Shown one piece after another: positions 7,688-14,591 of a DNA stretch of 29,404 nt. This stretch comes from an uncultured Collinsella sp. Its GTDB lineage: Bacteria; Actinomycetota; Coriobacteriia; Coriobacteriales; Coriobacteriaceae. The stretch's first letter is position 1. Each line of letters starts with the position of its first letter. The stretch lies in assembly GCA_900543615.1 (NCBI GenBank), contig UQSC01000013.1, forward strand, positions 1 to 29,404, in the 5' to 3' direction. Under the pieces are notes generated by a model. The model saw only the letters and a list, made by a program, of their open reading frames with translations, was not told the DNA's origin and ran no database searches. Made by a program: the position numbers and the translations under genes.

Positions 7688-8548
7688 ATGACAACTTCGC
7701 CTTTGGCAAACCCCACGGCCACCAGGGAGCTGCTAGAGGAGTTTGGCCTTGCGACTAAGCATCGCCTGGGCCAGAACTTTCTAATCGACAATCATGTGAT
7801 CGAGCGTATCTGCGAGCTTGCCGAGCTTGCAGGTGACGAGCGCGTACTCGAGGTGGGTCCGGGTTGCGGCACGTTGACACTTGCGTTGCTGCAGGAGGCG
7901 GCGTGCGTTACGTCGATCGAGGCCGATCCCGAGCTTGAGCCGGTGCTTGACGCCCACGCCGCCGACTATGCCAACTTCCGCTTTATCATGGGCGATGCGC
8001 TCAAGGTGGGCCCGGAGCAGATTGAGCAGGTTGCGGGCGGTACGCCGACGGTGTTTGTCGCGAATCTGCCCTACAACGTGGCGGCGACGATCATCCTTCA
8101 GTTCTTCCAGACGATGCCCGCGCTTAAGCGCGCTGTCGTCATGGTTCAAAAGGAGGTTGCCGATCGCATTGCCGCAACGCCCGGTAACAAGACCTATGGC
8201 GGCTACACGGCAAAACTCGGCCTGTACGCGCAGGTGACGGGTCGCTTTGAGGTGCCGCCGCGTTGCTTTATGCCAGCGCCGCACGTGGACTCGGCCGTCG
8301 TGCGTATCGACCGTGTTGACGGCGTGGTGCCCGAGGGGCTCGATCGCGAGTTCGTGGCTCGTGTGATCGACGCTGCATTTGCTCAGCGGCGCAAGACCGT
8401 CCGAAATTCCATGAGCGCCAACGGTTTTGCCAAGGACGTGCTCGATGCCGCTTTTGAGGTTTGCGGTATCGCACCCACCACGCGCGCCGAGACGCTCGAT
8501 GTTGCCGACTTTGTCCGTCTGGCCCGGGAGCTAATCCATGACGCCTAA
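7688..8548 (+). CDS. rsmA: 16S rRNA dimethyladenosine transferase RsmA (KsgA)
   Basis: RsmA dimethylates A1518 and A1519 near the 3' end of 16S rRNA, using S-adenosylmethionine, late in small-subunit assembly. The 286-residue protein carries 'KHRLGQNFLID' (23-33), the SAM-binding 'VLEVGPGCGTLT' (54-65), an acidic 'IEAD', the catalytic motif 'NLPYN', and 'FMPAPHVDSAVVRI', all diagnostic of the RsmA/Dim1 family. The C-terminal helical domain ('FAQRRKTVRNSM', 'PTTRAETL') is present. The start has an excellent ribosome site (AAGGAGG). Its last 11 bases overlap tatD in another frame, so the two genes are coupled. Confidence 0.96.
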   Translation: MTTSPLANPTATRELLEEFGLATKHRLGQNFLIDNHVIERICELAELAGDERVLEVGPGCGTLTLALLQEAACVTSIEADPELEPVLDAHAADYANFRFIMGDALKVGPEQIEQVAGGTPTVFVANLPYNVAATIILQFFQTMPALKRAVVMVQKEVADRIAATPGNKTYGGYTAKLGLYAQVTGRFEVPPRCFMPAPHVDSAVVRIDRVDGVVPEGLDREFVARVIDAAFAQRRKTVRNSMSANGFAKDVLDAAFEVCGIAPTTRAETLDVADFVRLARELIHDA

Positions 8549-9455
8549 TGCCGAACGCGTGACGTTTACCAAGAAAAAGAAGACGGTTGCTTGTCCCGTG
8601 CCCTTGGCGCCGCTTGCCGACACGCATGCACATCTGCTTTCGTTTTGGGGCAAGGATGTGCCCGAGACGCTCGTGCGCGCCAAAGCCGCGGGCGTCGACC
8701 TGTTGGTGACGATGTTCGACCCCATTGCCGACAAGCGCAGCGTGGCGGACTATAGCGACTGGCTGGTGCGCGAGATTCTTCCGATGCAGGATATCCCGCA
8801 GATCAAGTATCTTGCCGGCGTGCATCCGTATGGCGCGCCGGACTATACCGACGACGTTCATGCACAGGTCGTTGCGGCACTTGATGACCCCTTATGCGCC
8901 GGTATTGGCGAAATCGGCCTGGACTACCACATGGACTATGACGACGATATCGCGCCGGCACCCCATAACGTGCAGATTGATTGCATGGCGCGCCAGCTCG
9001 AGCTTGCCGTGTGCCGTAACGTGCCGGTGGAGCTACATCTGCGTCACGAGGACACGGACCAGGAGCGCACCTCGCACGTGGACGCCTACAACGTGCTTCG
9101 TGAGGTGGGCGTGCCCCAGGCCGGTTGTGTGCTGCACTGCTTTGGCGAGGACCGCGCCACGATGGAGCACTTTGTGGAGCTGGGCTGCTATATCGTCTAT
9201 GGTGGTGCGGCCACCTTTAAGCGCAACGACGACGTGCGCGAGGCATTTGCGGCAACCCCACTCGATCGAATTTTGTTCGAGACGGATTGCCCGTATATGG
9301 CCCCGGAGCCCATCCGCGGTCTTGAATGCGAGCCCGCAATGATCTCCATTACGGCAAACGCGCTGGTTAACGACCGTATCGATCGCACTGGTGAGGATGC
9401 CGAAACAATCGCGCAAGCCGCTTGGGAAAATGCCTGCAAACTTTTTCAAAAATAG
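8538..9455 (+). CDS. tatD: TatD family metal-dependent hydrolase (DNase)
   Basis: TatD proteins are TIM-barrel metal-dependent nucleases, with reported 3'-5' exonuclease activity on DNA and RNA. The 305-residue protein has 'LADTHAHLL' (metal ligands), 'AGVHPYGAPDY', 'GIGEIGLDYH' (metal-binding glutamate), 'PVELHLRHED', 'VLHCF' and 'LFETDCPYMAPEPIRG', the complete signature order. It has a basic N-terminal extension of about 25 residues before the barrel, longer than usual. The start overlaps rsmA by 11 bases. Gene order metG-rsmA-tatD is a variant of the common metG-tatD-rsmA cluster. Confidence 0.93.
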   Translation: MTPNAERVTFTKKKKTVACPVPLAPLADTHAHLLSFWGKDVPETLVRAKAAGVDLLVTMFDPIADKRSVADYSDWLVREILPMQDIPQIKYLAGVHPYGAPDYTDDVHAQVVAALDDPLCAGIGEIGLDYHMDYDDDIAPAPHNVQIDCMARQLELAVCRNVPVELHLRHEDTDQERTSHVDAYNVLREVGVPQAGCVLHCFGEDRATMEHFVELGCYIVYGGAATFKRNDDVREAFAATPLDRILFETDCPYMAPEPIRGLECEPAMISITANALVNDRIDRTGEDAETIAQAAWENACKLFQK

Positions 9456-9458
9456 TTC

Positions 9459-9487
9459 TTGCGTTCGCGATGGCGCTCCGTTATTCT
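9459..9487 (+). promoter_or_regulatory. Promoter of tRNA-Leu
   Basis: TTGCGT (9459-9464) and TATTCT (9482-9487) are 17 bases apart. The tRNA begins 12 bases after the -10. Confidence 0.6.
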
Positions 9488-9498
9488 AATTCCTGCAC

Positions 9499-9585
9499 GC
9501 GGGCGTGGCGGAATTGGCAGACGCGTACGGTTCAGGTCCGTATGGGGGCAACCCCATGAAGGTTCAAGTCCTTTCGCCCGCACCA
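9499..9585 (+). tRNA. tRNA-Leu (anticodon CAG), CCA encoded
   Basis: Class II tRNA. The acceptor GCGGGCG pairs with CGCCCGC, the anticodon stem is TACGG/CCGTA with loop TTCAGGT (anticodon CAG), the long variable arm is TGGGGGCAACCCCA, and the T-arm contains GGTTCAAGTCC. Discriminator A9582 is followed by encoded CCA (9583-9585). The terminator follows ten bases later. The 3' end is duplicated 188 bases downstream. Confidence 0.96.
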
Positions 9586-9595
9586 TTGATTGAAA

Positions 9596-9620
9596 AGCTC
9601 CCAGCAATGGGGGCTTTTTT
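9596..9620 (+). terminator. Terminator of tRNA-Leu
   Basis: AGCTCCCA pairs with TGGGGGCT (one G-T pair) around a GCAA tetraloop, followed by six T. The tRNA-Arg terminator at 14592 is almost the same sequence. Confidence 0.9.
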
Positions 9621-9638
9621 GTTTTGGGCCCATCGCGG

Positions 9639-9670
9639 GGACTTGAACCTGCGAAGGAGCGAGCGTAAAG
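9639..9670 (-). other. Antisense T-arm element behind tRNA-Leu
   Basis: GGACTTGAACCT (9639-9650) is the exact reverse complement of the tRNA-Leu T-arm core at 9560-9571. It keeps the Leu-specific AAGTCC rather than the GAATCC of the other tRNAs. Ten bases later comes CGAGCGTAAAG (9660-9670), nearly the same as CGGGCGTAAAG found in the same position behind tRNA-Arg. Immediately after, AAAACGC-GGA-GCGTTTT (9671-9687) can form a small perfect hairpin. Confidence 0.6.
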
Positions 9671-9755
9671 AAAACGCGGAGCGTTTTTAGCGAGCTGGCG
9701 AGGACGCCGGCAGGCGGCCGAAGCCGGTGCGGATCCGCGAAGCGGATACGCGGAC

Positions 9756-9819
9756 GTCCTTTCGCCCGCACCATTAAATGAAAGAGCTCCCAGCAATGGG
9801 AGCTTTTTTGTTATGGGCC
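9756..9819 (+). repeat. Second copy of tRNA-Leu 3' end plus terminator
   Basis: Positions 9756-9775 repeat 9568-9587 exactly (20 bases, starting in the T-arm and running through the acceptor strand and CCA). The match continues imperfectly through the terminator to about 9819. The copied terminator (AGCTCCCA-GCAA-TGGGAGCT, 9785-9804, then T-run to 9809) is a perfect stem. The 5' part of a tRNA is absent. The 168 bases between the exact copies (9588-9755) hold no gene and contain several small hairpins, including ATCCGC-GAA-GCGGAT at 9733-9747. Confidence 0.85.
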
Positions 9820-9890
9820 TCTTGTTGATGTCACGTTGCTGCTTCGTGCGGGTATCCTAGTGCCAACGTGTGCCTATCAGAGGAGAGACC

Positions 9891-10829
9891 ATGCTGTTGT
9901 CCGGTATCATCGCCGCCCTTACCAGCCTTTTGATTCCCATCATCATCCTGTTGCTGCTGCTTCCTAACGCCTGCTATGTCGTTGAACAACAGCATGCCGT
10001 GATCATCGAGCGTCTGGGCAAGTTTAACCGCATCGTCAACGCGGGCTTCCACATGAAGGTGCCCGTGATCGACCGCAAGGCCGCCACGGTGAGTCTGCGC
10101 ACCATGAAAAACGGTTTTGGCATCGACGTTAAGACCCAGGACAACGTGACCATCGGCCTTGAGGTCTCTGCTCAGTACCACGTGAGCTATGACATGGGTG
10201 CCGGCCCGGCAGATTCGGGTATCTACAAGAGCTACTATATGCTGCAGGAGCCCGTCGATCAGATGCGCGATTTCATCACCGATGCCCTGCGCTCTTCCAT
10301 CCCTGTCTACACGCTTGATGAGGTCTTTGCCAAGAAGGATGACATCGCCAAGGACGTTAATGCCACCGTGTCCGAGCAGATGGCTGCCTACGGCTTCACG
10401 CTCGTGTCGACACTCATCACCAAGATCGCACTGCCGACCGAGGTCGAGAACTCCATGAACGACATCAACGCCGCCCAGCGCAAGCGCGCTGCGGCGCAGG
10501 AGCTCGCCGAGGCAGACCGCATCAAGCGCGTCACCGAGGCGACCGCCGAGGCTGAGGCTATGGAAAAGGCGGGCGAGGGCATCGCCAACCAGCGCAAGGC
10601 CATCGCGCTGGGTATCAAAGATTCGCTCGAGATCATCCAGGAGACGGGTGTCGGCAACGATGAGGCCAACCAACTGTTCATGTTTACGCAGTGGTCCGAG
10701 ATGATGACGGAGTTTGCTCGCACGGGTAAAACTTCGACGGTCGTGCTGCCGAGCGACTTCTCGCAGTCGGCCTCTATGTTCGAGCAGATGCTGACCGCCG
10801 GCAAAGTTCAAAACGATTCGAAGGAGTAG
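9891..10829 (+). CDS. SPFH/stomatin-like membrane protein
   Basis: A 312-residue protein of the SPFH (stomatin, prohibitin, flotillin, HflK/C) superfamily. These are membrane-anchored scaffold proteins that oligomerise and organise membrane proteases or lipid domains. A strong N-terminal membrane anchor (about residues 5-27) is followed by 'VVEQQHAVIIERLGKFNRIVNAGFHMKVPVID', the typical first strand pair of the domain. The SPFH domain runs to about 190. An alanine/glutamate-rich coiled coil ('RAAAQELAEADRIKRVTEATAEAEAME') follows, then a short C-terminal helix. Start ATG 9891 has AGGAGAGA upstream; an in-frame GTG at 9870 has no such site. The partner NfeD-like protein often found nearby is absent. 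rlmH follows after six bases. Confidence 0.9.
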   Translation: MLLSGIIAALTSLLIPIIILLLLLPNACYVVEQQHAVIIERLGKFNRIVNAGFHMKVPVIDRKAATVSLRTMKNGFGIDVKTQDNVTIGLEVSAQYHVSYDMGAGPADSGIYKSYYMLQEPVDQMRDFITDALRSSIPVYTLDEVFAKKDDIAKDVNATVSEQMAAYGFTLVSTLITKIALPTEVENSMNDINAAQRKRAAAQELAEADRIKRVTEATAEAEAMEKAGEGIANQRKAIALGIKDSLEIIQETGVGNDEANQLFMFTQWSEMMTEFARTGKTSTVVLPSDFSQSASMFEQMLTAGKVQNDSKE

Positions 10830-10835
10830 ACGCGC

Positions 10836-11306
10836 GTGAAATACACCGTCGTTTGCGTCGGTAAGCTCAAGGAGCGCTTTTGGAAGGACGCGTGCGCTGA
10901 GTACACCAAGCGCCTAGGTGCCTATGCCAAGGTTGATATCCGCGAGGTGGCCGATATCGACCCGGCTAAGGCGGGCGGCGTGGATGCCGCGCGCGACAAG
11001 GAGGGGGCGGCGATTCTTGCTGCCCTGCCGTCTCGAGCGCATGTGATCCTGCTGGCTATCGAGGGCAAGGAGCGTTCGAGTGAGGAGCTCTCGGCGAGGC
11101 TCGACGATCTTATGCTGCGAGGCAGCAGCGACATCGCCTTTGTGATTGGCGGATCGGACGGCGTGAGCGATGAGGTACGCGCCCGCGCCGACGAGATGCT
11201 CAGCTTTGGACGCATTACCTTGCCGCATAACCTGGCGCGTGTGGTGCTGCTAGAGCAGATTTACCGTGCCTGCAAGATCAGCCGTGGCGAGCCGTATCAC
11301 AAATAG
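10836..11306 (+). CDS. rlmH: 23S rRNA (pseudouridine(1915)-N3)-methyltransferase RlmH
   Basis: RlmH is a small SPOUT-class methyltransferase that methylates pseudouridine 1915 in helix 69 of 23S rRNA, on assembled ribosomes. The 156-residue length fits. Diagnostic parts: 'KYTVVCVGKLKERFWKDACAEYTKRL' at the start, 'VILLAIEGKERSSEE', the knotted SAM site 'AFVIGGSDGVSDEV', and the C-terminal 'LEQIYRACKISRGEPYHK'. It begins with GTG. AAGGAG overlaps the end of the SPFH gene and serves as ribosome site, so the two genes are co-transcribed. Confidence 0.96.
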   Translation: MKYTVVCVGKLKERFWKDACAEYTKRLGAYAKVDIREVADIDPAKAGGVDAARDKEGAAILAALPSRAHVILLAIEGKERSSEELSARLDDLMLRGSSDIAFVIGGSDGVSDEVRARADEMLSFGRITLPHNLARVVLLEQIYRACKISRGEPYHK

Positions 11307-11379
11307 GTCGGCAATACGAAACAATGGCGTGGGACAATACCTTTCGTTTTGAGGAATGTGTCTGAAAGGACTATGAGAT

Positions 11380-12150
11380 ATGAAGATTGGATTTGTCGGT
11401 TTTGGCAATATGGCGAGCGCTATGGCCGATGGCTGGATCGCTGCCGGTGTAGCTGCGAGCGACATGTGCGCCTGCGCGGGTCGCTACGACGCACTGGTTG
11501 AGCGCTGCGAGGCGCGCGGCATGGTCGCCTGCCACGATGCCGCCGAGGTTGTCGCCGCATCCGATATCGTGGTCGCTGCGGTCAAACCGTACATGATCGA
11601 GAAGGTATTCGCCCCGCTCAAGGATGCTCTTGCCAAAAAGGTCGTTCTGTCGGTTGCCTGGACCTGGGACAGTGCCAAGTGGGAGCAGGTCCTGCCGGGT
11701 GTCGCGCATATCTCGACGGTGCCCAACACACCGGTTTCGGTGGGCGAGGGCGTCATCGCTTGCGAGAAGGCTTCCACGCTTAGTGATGAGCAGAGCGCAG
11801 TGGTGCTTGATCTGCTTGGCAAACTCGGTGCGGTGGTCGAGCTCGATACGAGTCTGCTGTTTGTGGGCGGCACGGTGGGTGGTTGCGCTCCGGCATTTGT
11901 CGCCATGGCAATCGAGGCCCTGGGCGATGCGGCGGTCAAGCATGGTATCCCGCGTGCCGATGCCTATCGCATTGTGAGCCAGATGGTGCTGGGTACGGCA
12001 AAGCTGCAGCTTTCAACTGGTCAGCATCCTGCGGCGATGAAGGATGCCGTATGCTCGCCCGGTGGCGCCACCATCAAGGGCGTCGTTGCGCTCGAGGACG
12101 CCGGCATGCGCAGTGCCCTGGTCAAGGCAATCGACGCAACTCTCCAGTAA
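11380..12150 (+). CDS. proC: Pyrroline-5-carboxylate reductase
   Basis: ProC reduces 1-pyrroline-5-carboxylate to proline with NAD(P)H, the last step of proline synthesis. The 256-residue protein begins with a Rossmann nucleotide-binding motif ('KIGFVGFGNMASAMADGW'), has the conserved 'AVKPYM' and 'STVPNTPVSVGEG' segments, and ends in the family signature 'MKDAVCSPGGATIKGVVALEDAGMRSALVKAI'. GAAAGGA upstream supports the start. It is slightly shorter than many family members (about 265-280) but has all core parts. The hairpin inside the palindromic element at 12163 may end its transcript. Confidence 0.94.
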   Translation: MKIGFVGFGNMASAMADGWIAAGVAASDMCACAGRYDALVERCEARGMVACHDAAEVVAASDIVVAAVKPYMIEKVFAPLKDALAKKVVLSVAWTWDSAKWEQVLPGVAHISTVPNTPVSVGEGVIACEKASTLSDEQSAVVLDLLGKLGAVVELDTSLLFVGGTVGGCAPAFVAMAIEALGDAAVKHGIPRADAYRIVSQMVLGTAKLQLSTGQHPAAMKDAVCSPGGATIKGVVALEDAGMRSALVKAIDATLQ

Positions 12151-12162
12151 AACCTTCCATTT

Positions 12163-12297
12163 AGGGACAGGTTTATTTTGGCGGGTTTTTCCTGCGGTTT
12201 TGTCGTATATGCGAAAAGCGCCCCGCAACCGGATCGTTACCGGTTGCGGGGCGCTTGCGTTTGCCCAGATAAAACCGACCAAAATAAACCTGTCCCT
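12163..12297. repeat. Nested palindromic element (MITE/REP-like)
   Basis: Outer arms of 27 bases (12163-12189 and 12271-12297) are imperfect inverted repeats starting AGGGACAGGTTTATTTTGG. Inside lies a second, perfect inverted repeat of 17 bases (12216-12232 and 12240-12256) with a 7-base loop. The whole 135-base unit could extrude as a cruciform. It lies between two convergent genes (proC and the small minus-strand gene). The inner hairpin may therefore act as a two-way terminator, although no clean T-run follows. The outer arms look like a terminal inverted repeat of a non-autonomous mobile element; no clear target duplication is visible. Confidence 0.75.
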
Positions 12298-12307
12298 TTT
12301 TGGCAGG

Positions 12308-12481
12308 TTAGTCCCAGAAGCTGTCTTCCTCATCCTCGGACTTGGGTCCGCGGTCGACGTACATCTTATGGGTACGCTTCTCCATTACAAAGGCAAGAAT
12401 CGCAAATAACAGGATGCCGCCGGCGAAAAGGATGGCAAAACCGGTGCGGGTGCCAAACAAAAAGGAAAAAACTGCGTCCAT
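12308..12481 (-). CDS. 57-residue small membrane protein
   Basis: A short minus-strand gene: ATG at 12481, TAA at 12308, 57 residues. It begins MDAVFSFLFGTRTGFAILFA, continues with one strongly hydrophobic segment (about residues 13-33), then has a basic stretch ('MEKRTHKM') and an acidic tail ending 'EDEEDSFWD'. This charge pattern predicts one membrane helix with the tail in the cytoplasm. AGAAGG stands a suitable distance before the ATG. The codons are GC-rich at third positions, as in the neighbours. It is convergent with proC and divergent from serS. I do not recognise a family. The clean start, ribosome site and membrane-protein layout make it a likely real gene. Confidence 0.65.
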   Translation of the reverse strand: MDAVFSFLFGTRTGFAILFAGGILLFAILAFVMEKRTHKMYVDRGPKSEDEEDSFWD

Positions 12482-12505
12482 TGGGTGCCTTCTTGCGTAG
12501 TTGAG

Positions 12506-12536
12506 TTGGGTCGTAAACGCTCATAAGTATATACTT
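12506..12536 (+). promoter_or_regulatory. serS promoter with palindromic -10
   Basis: TTGGGT (12506-12511) is followed after 16 bases by TATATA (12528-12533), or after 18 bases by TATACT. The -10 lies within the perfect palindrome AAGTATATACTT (12525-12536), so the same bases could serve the divergent small gene. A second perfect palindrome, AGGTTGCAACCT (12552-12563), sits downstream and could be an operator. There is no room for a T-box leader. Confidence 0.45.
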
Positions 12537-12592
12537 GCCCATACATGTACAAGGTTGCAACCTAAATGGAATGTATATCGCCGGAGGATCTA

Positions 12593-13876
12593 ATGCTTGA
12601 TATCAAGTTTGTTCGCGAGAATCCCGATGCCATCGATGTCGCCATGGCTAACCGCCAGACGTCTTGGGATCGCGAGAAGTTCTTTGAGCTCGACGACGAG
12701 CGCCGTGCCGTCATCACCGAGGTCGAGGAACTCCAGGCTACGCGCAATGCCGAGTCCAAGAAGATCGGCGCCCTGATGAAGGAGGGCAAGAAGGAGGAGG
12801 CCGAGGCCGCCAAGGAGGCCGTGCGCGCCGTCAACGAGAAGATTGACGGTCTGGCCGAGCGTCGTACTGCCCTCGAGCAGGAGCAGTACGACTTCATGGC
12901 TCACCTGCCCAACATTCCTTGCGAGGCCACGCCGTACGGCAAGGACGAGGACGAGAACATCGAGCGTCGCCGCTGGGGCACCCCGCGCGAGTTCGACTTC
13001 GACTTTAAGCCGCACTGGGATCTGGGCACCGACCTCGACATTCTTGACTTCGAGCGCGGCAACAAGCTCTCCGGCAGCCGTTTCACCGTTCTCGGTGGCG
13101 CCGGTGCCCGCCTGGAGCGTGCCCTCATCAACTTCTTCCTCGATACGCACACCAGCCGTGGCTTCAAGGAGTGGTGGCCGCCTATCGTCGTCAAGCGTCA
13201 GACCATGTTCGGCACGGGCCAGCTGCCCAAGTTCGAGGACGACGCCTATCACGTCTCGGGCGACAACTTCCTGATCCCCACCGCCGAGGTCGTGCTTACC
13301 AACCTGCACGCCGGCGAGGTCCTCGATGCCGACACCCTGCCGCGCCGCTACACCGCCTTCACCCCCTGCTTCCGCGAGGAGGCCGGTTCCGCCGGTCGCG
13401 ACACCCGCGGCATCATCCGTCAGCACGAGTTCGACAAGGTCGAGATGGTCAAGTTCGCTAAGCCGGAGGAGTCCGACGAGGAACTCGAGAGCATGACCGC
13501 CGAGGCCGAGTACCTGCTGCAGCAGCTGGGCCTTCCGTATCGCGTGATTAGCCTGTGCACCGGCGACTTGGGCTTCTCTGCCCGTCAGACCTACGACGTC
13601 GAGGTTTGGCTGCCGAGCTACAACGCCTACAAGGAGATCAGCTCCTGCTCCAACTGCGGTGACTTCCAGGCTCGCCGCGCCAACATCAAGTATCGCGACC
13701 CCGAGAACTTCAAGGGTTCGCGCTACCTGCACACCCTCAATGGTTCCGGCCTGCCGGCCGGCCGCACCATGGCCGCCATTCTGGAGAACTACCAGAACGC
13801 CGACGGCACCATCACGATTCCCGAGGTTCTGCGTCCTTACATGGGCGGCCTCGAGAAGATCGAGCCGGTTGCGTAA
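12593..13876 (+). CDS. serS: Seryl-tRNA synthetase
   Basis: Charges tRNA-Ser (and tRNA-Sec) with serine. This is a 427-residue class II synthetase. The N-terminal long coiled-coil arm that grips the tRNA variable arm is clear (about residues 28-105, rich in E, K and A). The catalytic domain includes 'SGSRFTVLGGAGARLERALINFF', 'GTGQLPKF', motif 2 'FTPCFREEAGSAGRDTRGIIRQHEFDKVE', 'SSCSNCGDFQARR', and motif 3 'LNGSGLPAGRTMAAILEN'. I chose ATG 12593 with GGAGGA upstream; the ATG at 12566 would add nine unsupported residues. A strong terminator follows. A serine tRNA lies 3.4 kb downstream but is a separate unit. Confidence 0.96.
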   Translation: MLDIKFVRENPDAIDVAMANRQTSWDREKFFELDDERRAVITEVEELQATRNAESKKIGALMKEGKKEEAEAAKEAVRAVNEKIDGLAERRTALEQEQYDFMAHLPNIPCEATPYGKDEDENIERRRWGTPREFDFDFKPHWDLGTDLDILDFERGNKLSGSRFTVLGGAGARLERALINFFLDTHTSRGFKEWWPPIVVKRQTMFGTGQLPKFEDDAYHVSGDNFLIPTAEVVLTNLHAGEVLDADTLPRRYTAFTPCFREEAGSAGRDTRGIIRQHEFDKVEMVKFAKPEESDEELESMTAEAEYLLQQLGLPYRVISLCTGDLGFSARQTYDVEVWLPSYNAYKEISSCSNCGDFQARRANIKYRDPENFKGSRYLHTLNGSGLPAGRTMAAILENYQNADGTITIPEVLRPYMGGLEKIEPVA

Positions 13877-13899
13877 CTTGCCTGCATAGGGGATATGCA

Positions 13900-13928
13900 A
13901 GGGCGCTCCTTCGGGGGCGCCCTATTTC
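13900..13928 (+). terminator. Terminator of serS
   Basis: GGGCGCTCC (13901-13909) pairs with GGGGCGCCC (13914-13922) around a TTCG tetraloop, followed by TATTTCG. The T-run is short. Confidence 0.8.
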
Positions 13929-13976
13929 GTGCGTAGGTCCATACCATGCCGTGCGGACAGCTCAATAGAAAACACA

Positions 13977-13990
13977 CGAACAACTGTTCT
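13977..13990. promoter_or_regulatory. LexA-type (SOS) box
   Basis: CGAACAACTGTTCT contains GAAC-N4-GTTC exactly, the core of the Gram-positive and actinobacterial LexA operator. It overlaps the probable -35 of the downstream gene. It is immediately followed by the palindrome CTGTATACAG (13989-13998). Confidence 0.5.
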
Positions 13991-14016
13991 GTATACAGCC
14001 ATCTACCTGCTATGCT
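13987..14016 (+). promoter_or_regulatory. Candidate promoter of the small gene at 14050
   Basis: TATGCT (14011-14016) is preceded by TGC, an extended -10. The -35 position holds TTCTGT, 18 bases away and overlapping the LexA-type box. Confidence 0.4.
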
Positions 14017-14049
14017 TTTGCTAAATAAGAGCGAGAGAAAGGGGACGCG

Positions 14050-14427
14050 ATGGAGCTGTTTGATGATCGGGTGGTTTTGTTTGAGAGCGACGAGGGCGGG
14101 GAGTACCTGCTTGTAACGTGTGAGCCGTCTGGCATGGGTGGCCTGGTGCTTCGGCAGACGAGTGAGGGTCCGTTGACCCAATGGTGTTTTGAGGAGTCGC
14201 CGCATGTGGTCGAGACCTTTGTGACGCACGAGGGGCTTGTGGCGCTGGAGCACTTCTATGGAGTTGGGACTTCCAACCAGGTCGCGCGCATGCTGAGCAT
14301 CTCGTTTGCCGATTATGATTGCGCCCAGCGGGTGAGATCGCTCCTGAGGGAACTTGATGCCAAGTTTGACGTGATCGAAAAGCCAATCAATCGTACGGGG
14401 AACGGCGGTATATGCGGAGCAGCATGA
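14050..14427 (+). CDS. Conserved-looking hypothetical protein
   Basis: A 125-residue soluble, acidic protein with no signal peptide or membrane segment. GAAAGGGGA precedes the ATG. The sequence begins as strands ('DRVVLFESDEGGEYLLVTCE') and has a Gly-rich turn ('SGMGGLVLRQ'). A mixed helical part follows ('FGVGTSNQVARMLSISFADYDCAQRVRSLLRELDAKFDVIEKPI' in outline). I do not recognise a family or motif. It stands alone between the serS terminator and tRNA-Arg. Its promoter region carries a LexA-type box, so expression after DNA damage is a possibility, but nothing in the protein suggests a repair enzyme. Confidence 0.75.
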   Translation: MELFDDRVVLFESDEGGEYLLVTCEPSGMGGLVLRQTSEGPLTQWCFEESPHVVETFVTHEGLVALEHFYGVGTSNQVARMLSISFADYDCAQRVRSLLRELDAKFDVIEKPINRTGNGGICGAA

Positions 14428-14463
14428 CAAAACTGCGTTCCACAAAAAAGTTTGAGATTGTGC

Positions 14464-14494
14464 TTGACTCCAATAAGCTAAAGTGGTTTTATAT
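14464..14494 (+). promoter_or_regulatory. Promoter of tRNA-Arg
   Basis: TTGACT (14464-14469) is followed by TTTTAT after 17 bases (14487-14492) or TTATAT after 19. The tRNA starts ten or so bases later. Confidence 0.6.
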
Positions 14495-14504
14495 GTCTTG
14501 CGCT

Positions 14505-14581
14505 GCGGCGTTACCTCAGCTGGATAGAGGGTCTGACTACGAATCAGAACGTCATAGGTTCGAATCCTATACGCCGCACCA
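14505..14581 (+). tRNA. tRNA-Arg (anticodon ACG), CCA encoded
   Basis: The acceptor GCGGCGT pairs with ACGCCGC, the D-arm is CCTC/GAGG, the anticodon stem TCTGA/TCAGA holds the loop CTACGAA (anticodon ACG, where A34 is normally converted to inosine), and the T-arm is ATAGG-TTCGAAT-CCTAT. Discriminator A14578 is followed by CCA. It has its own promoter and a terminator. Confidence 0.96.
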
Positions 14582-14591
14582 TTTGAGATTA

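Noticed and set aside
9505..9690. 61-codon frame starting inside tRNA-Leu
   Set aside because: The first part is the tRNA itself and the rest is terminator and antisense element.
12482..12592. T-box leader upstream of serS
   Set aside because: The distance from promoter to start is under 60 bases, with no stem I, no T-box sequence and no terminator.
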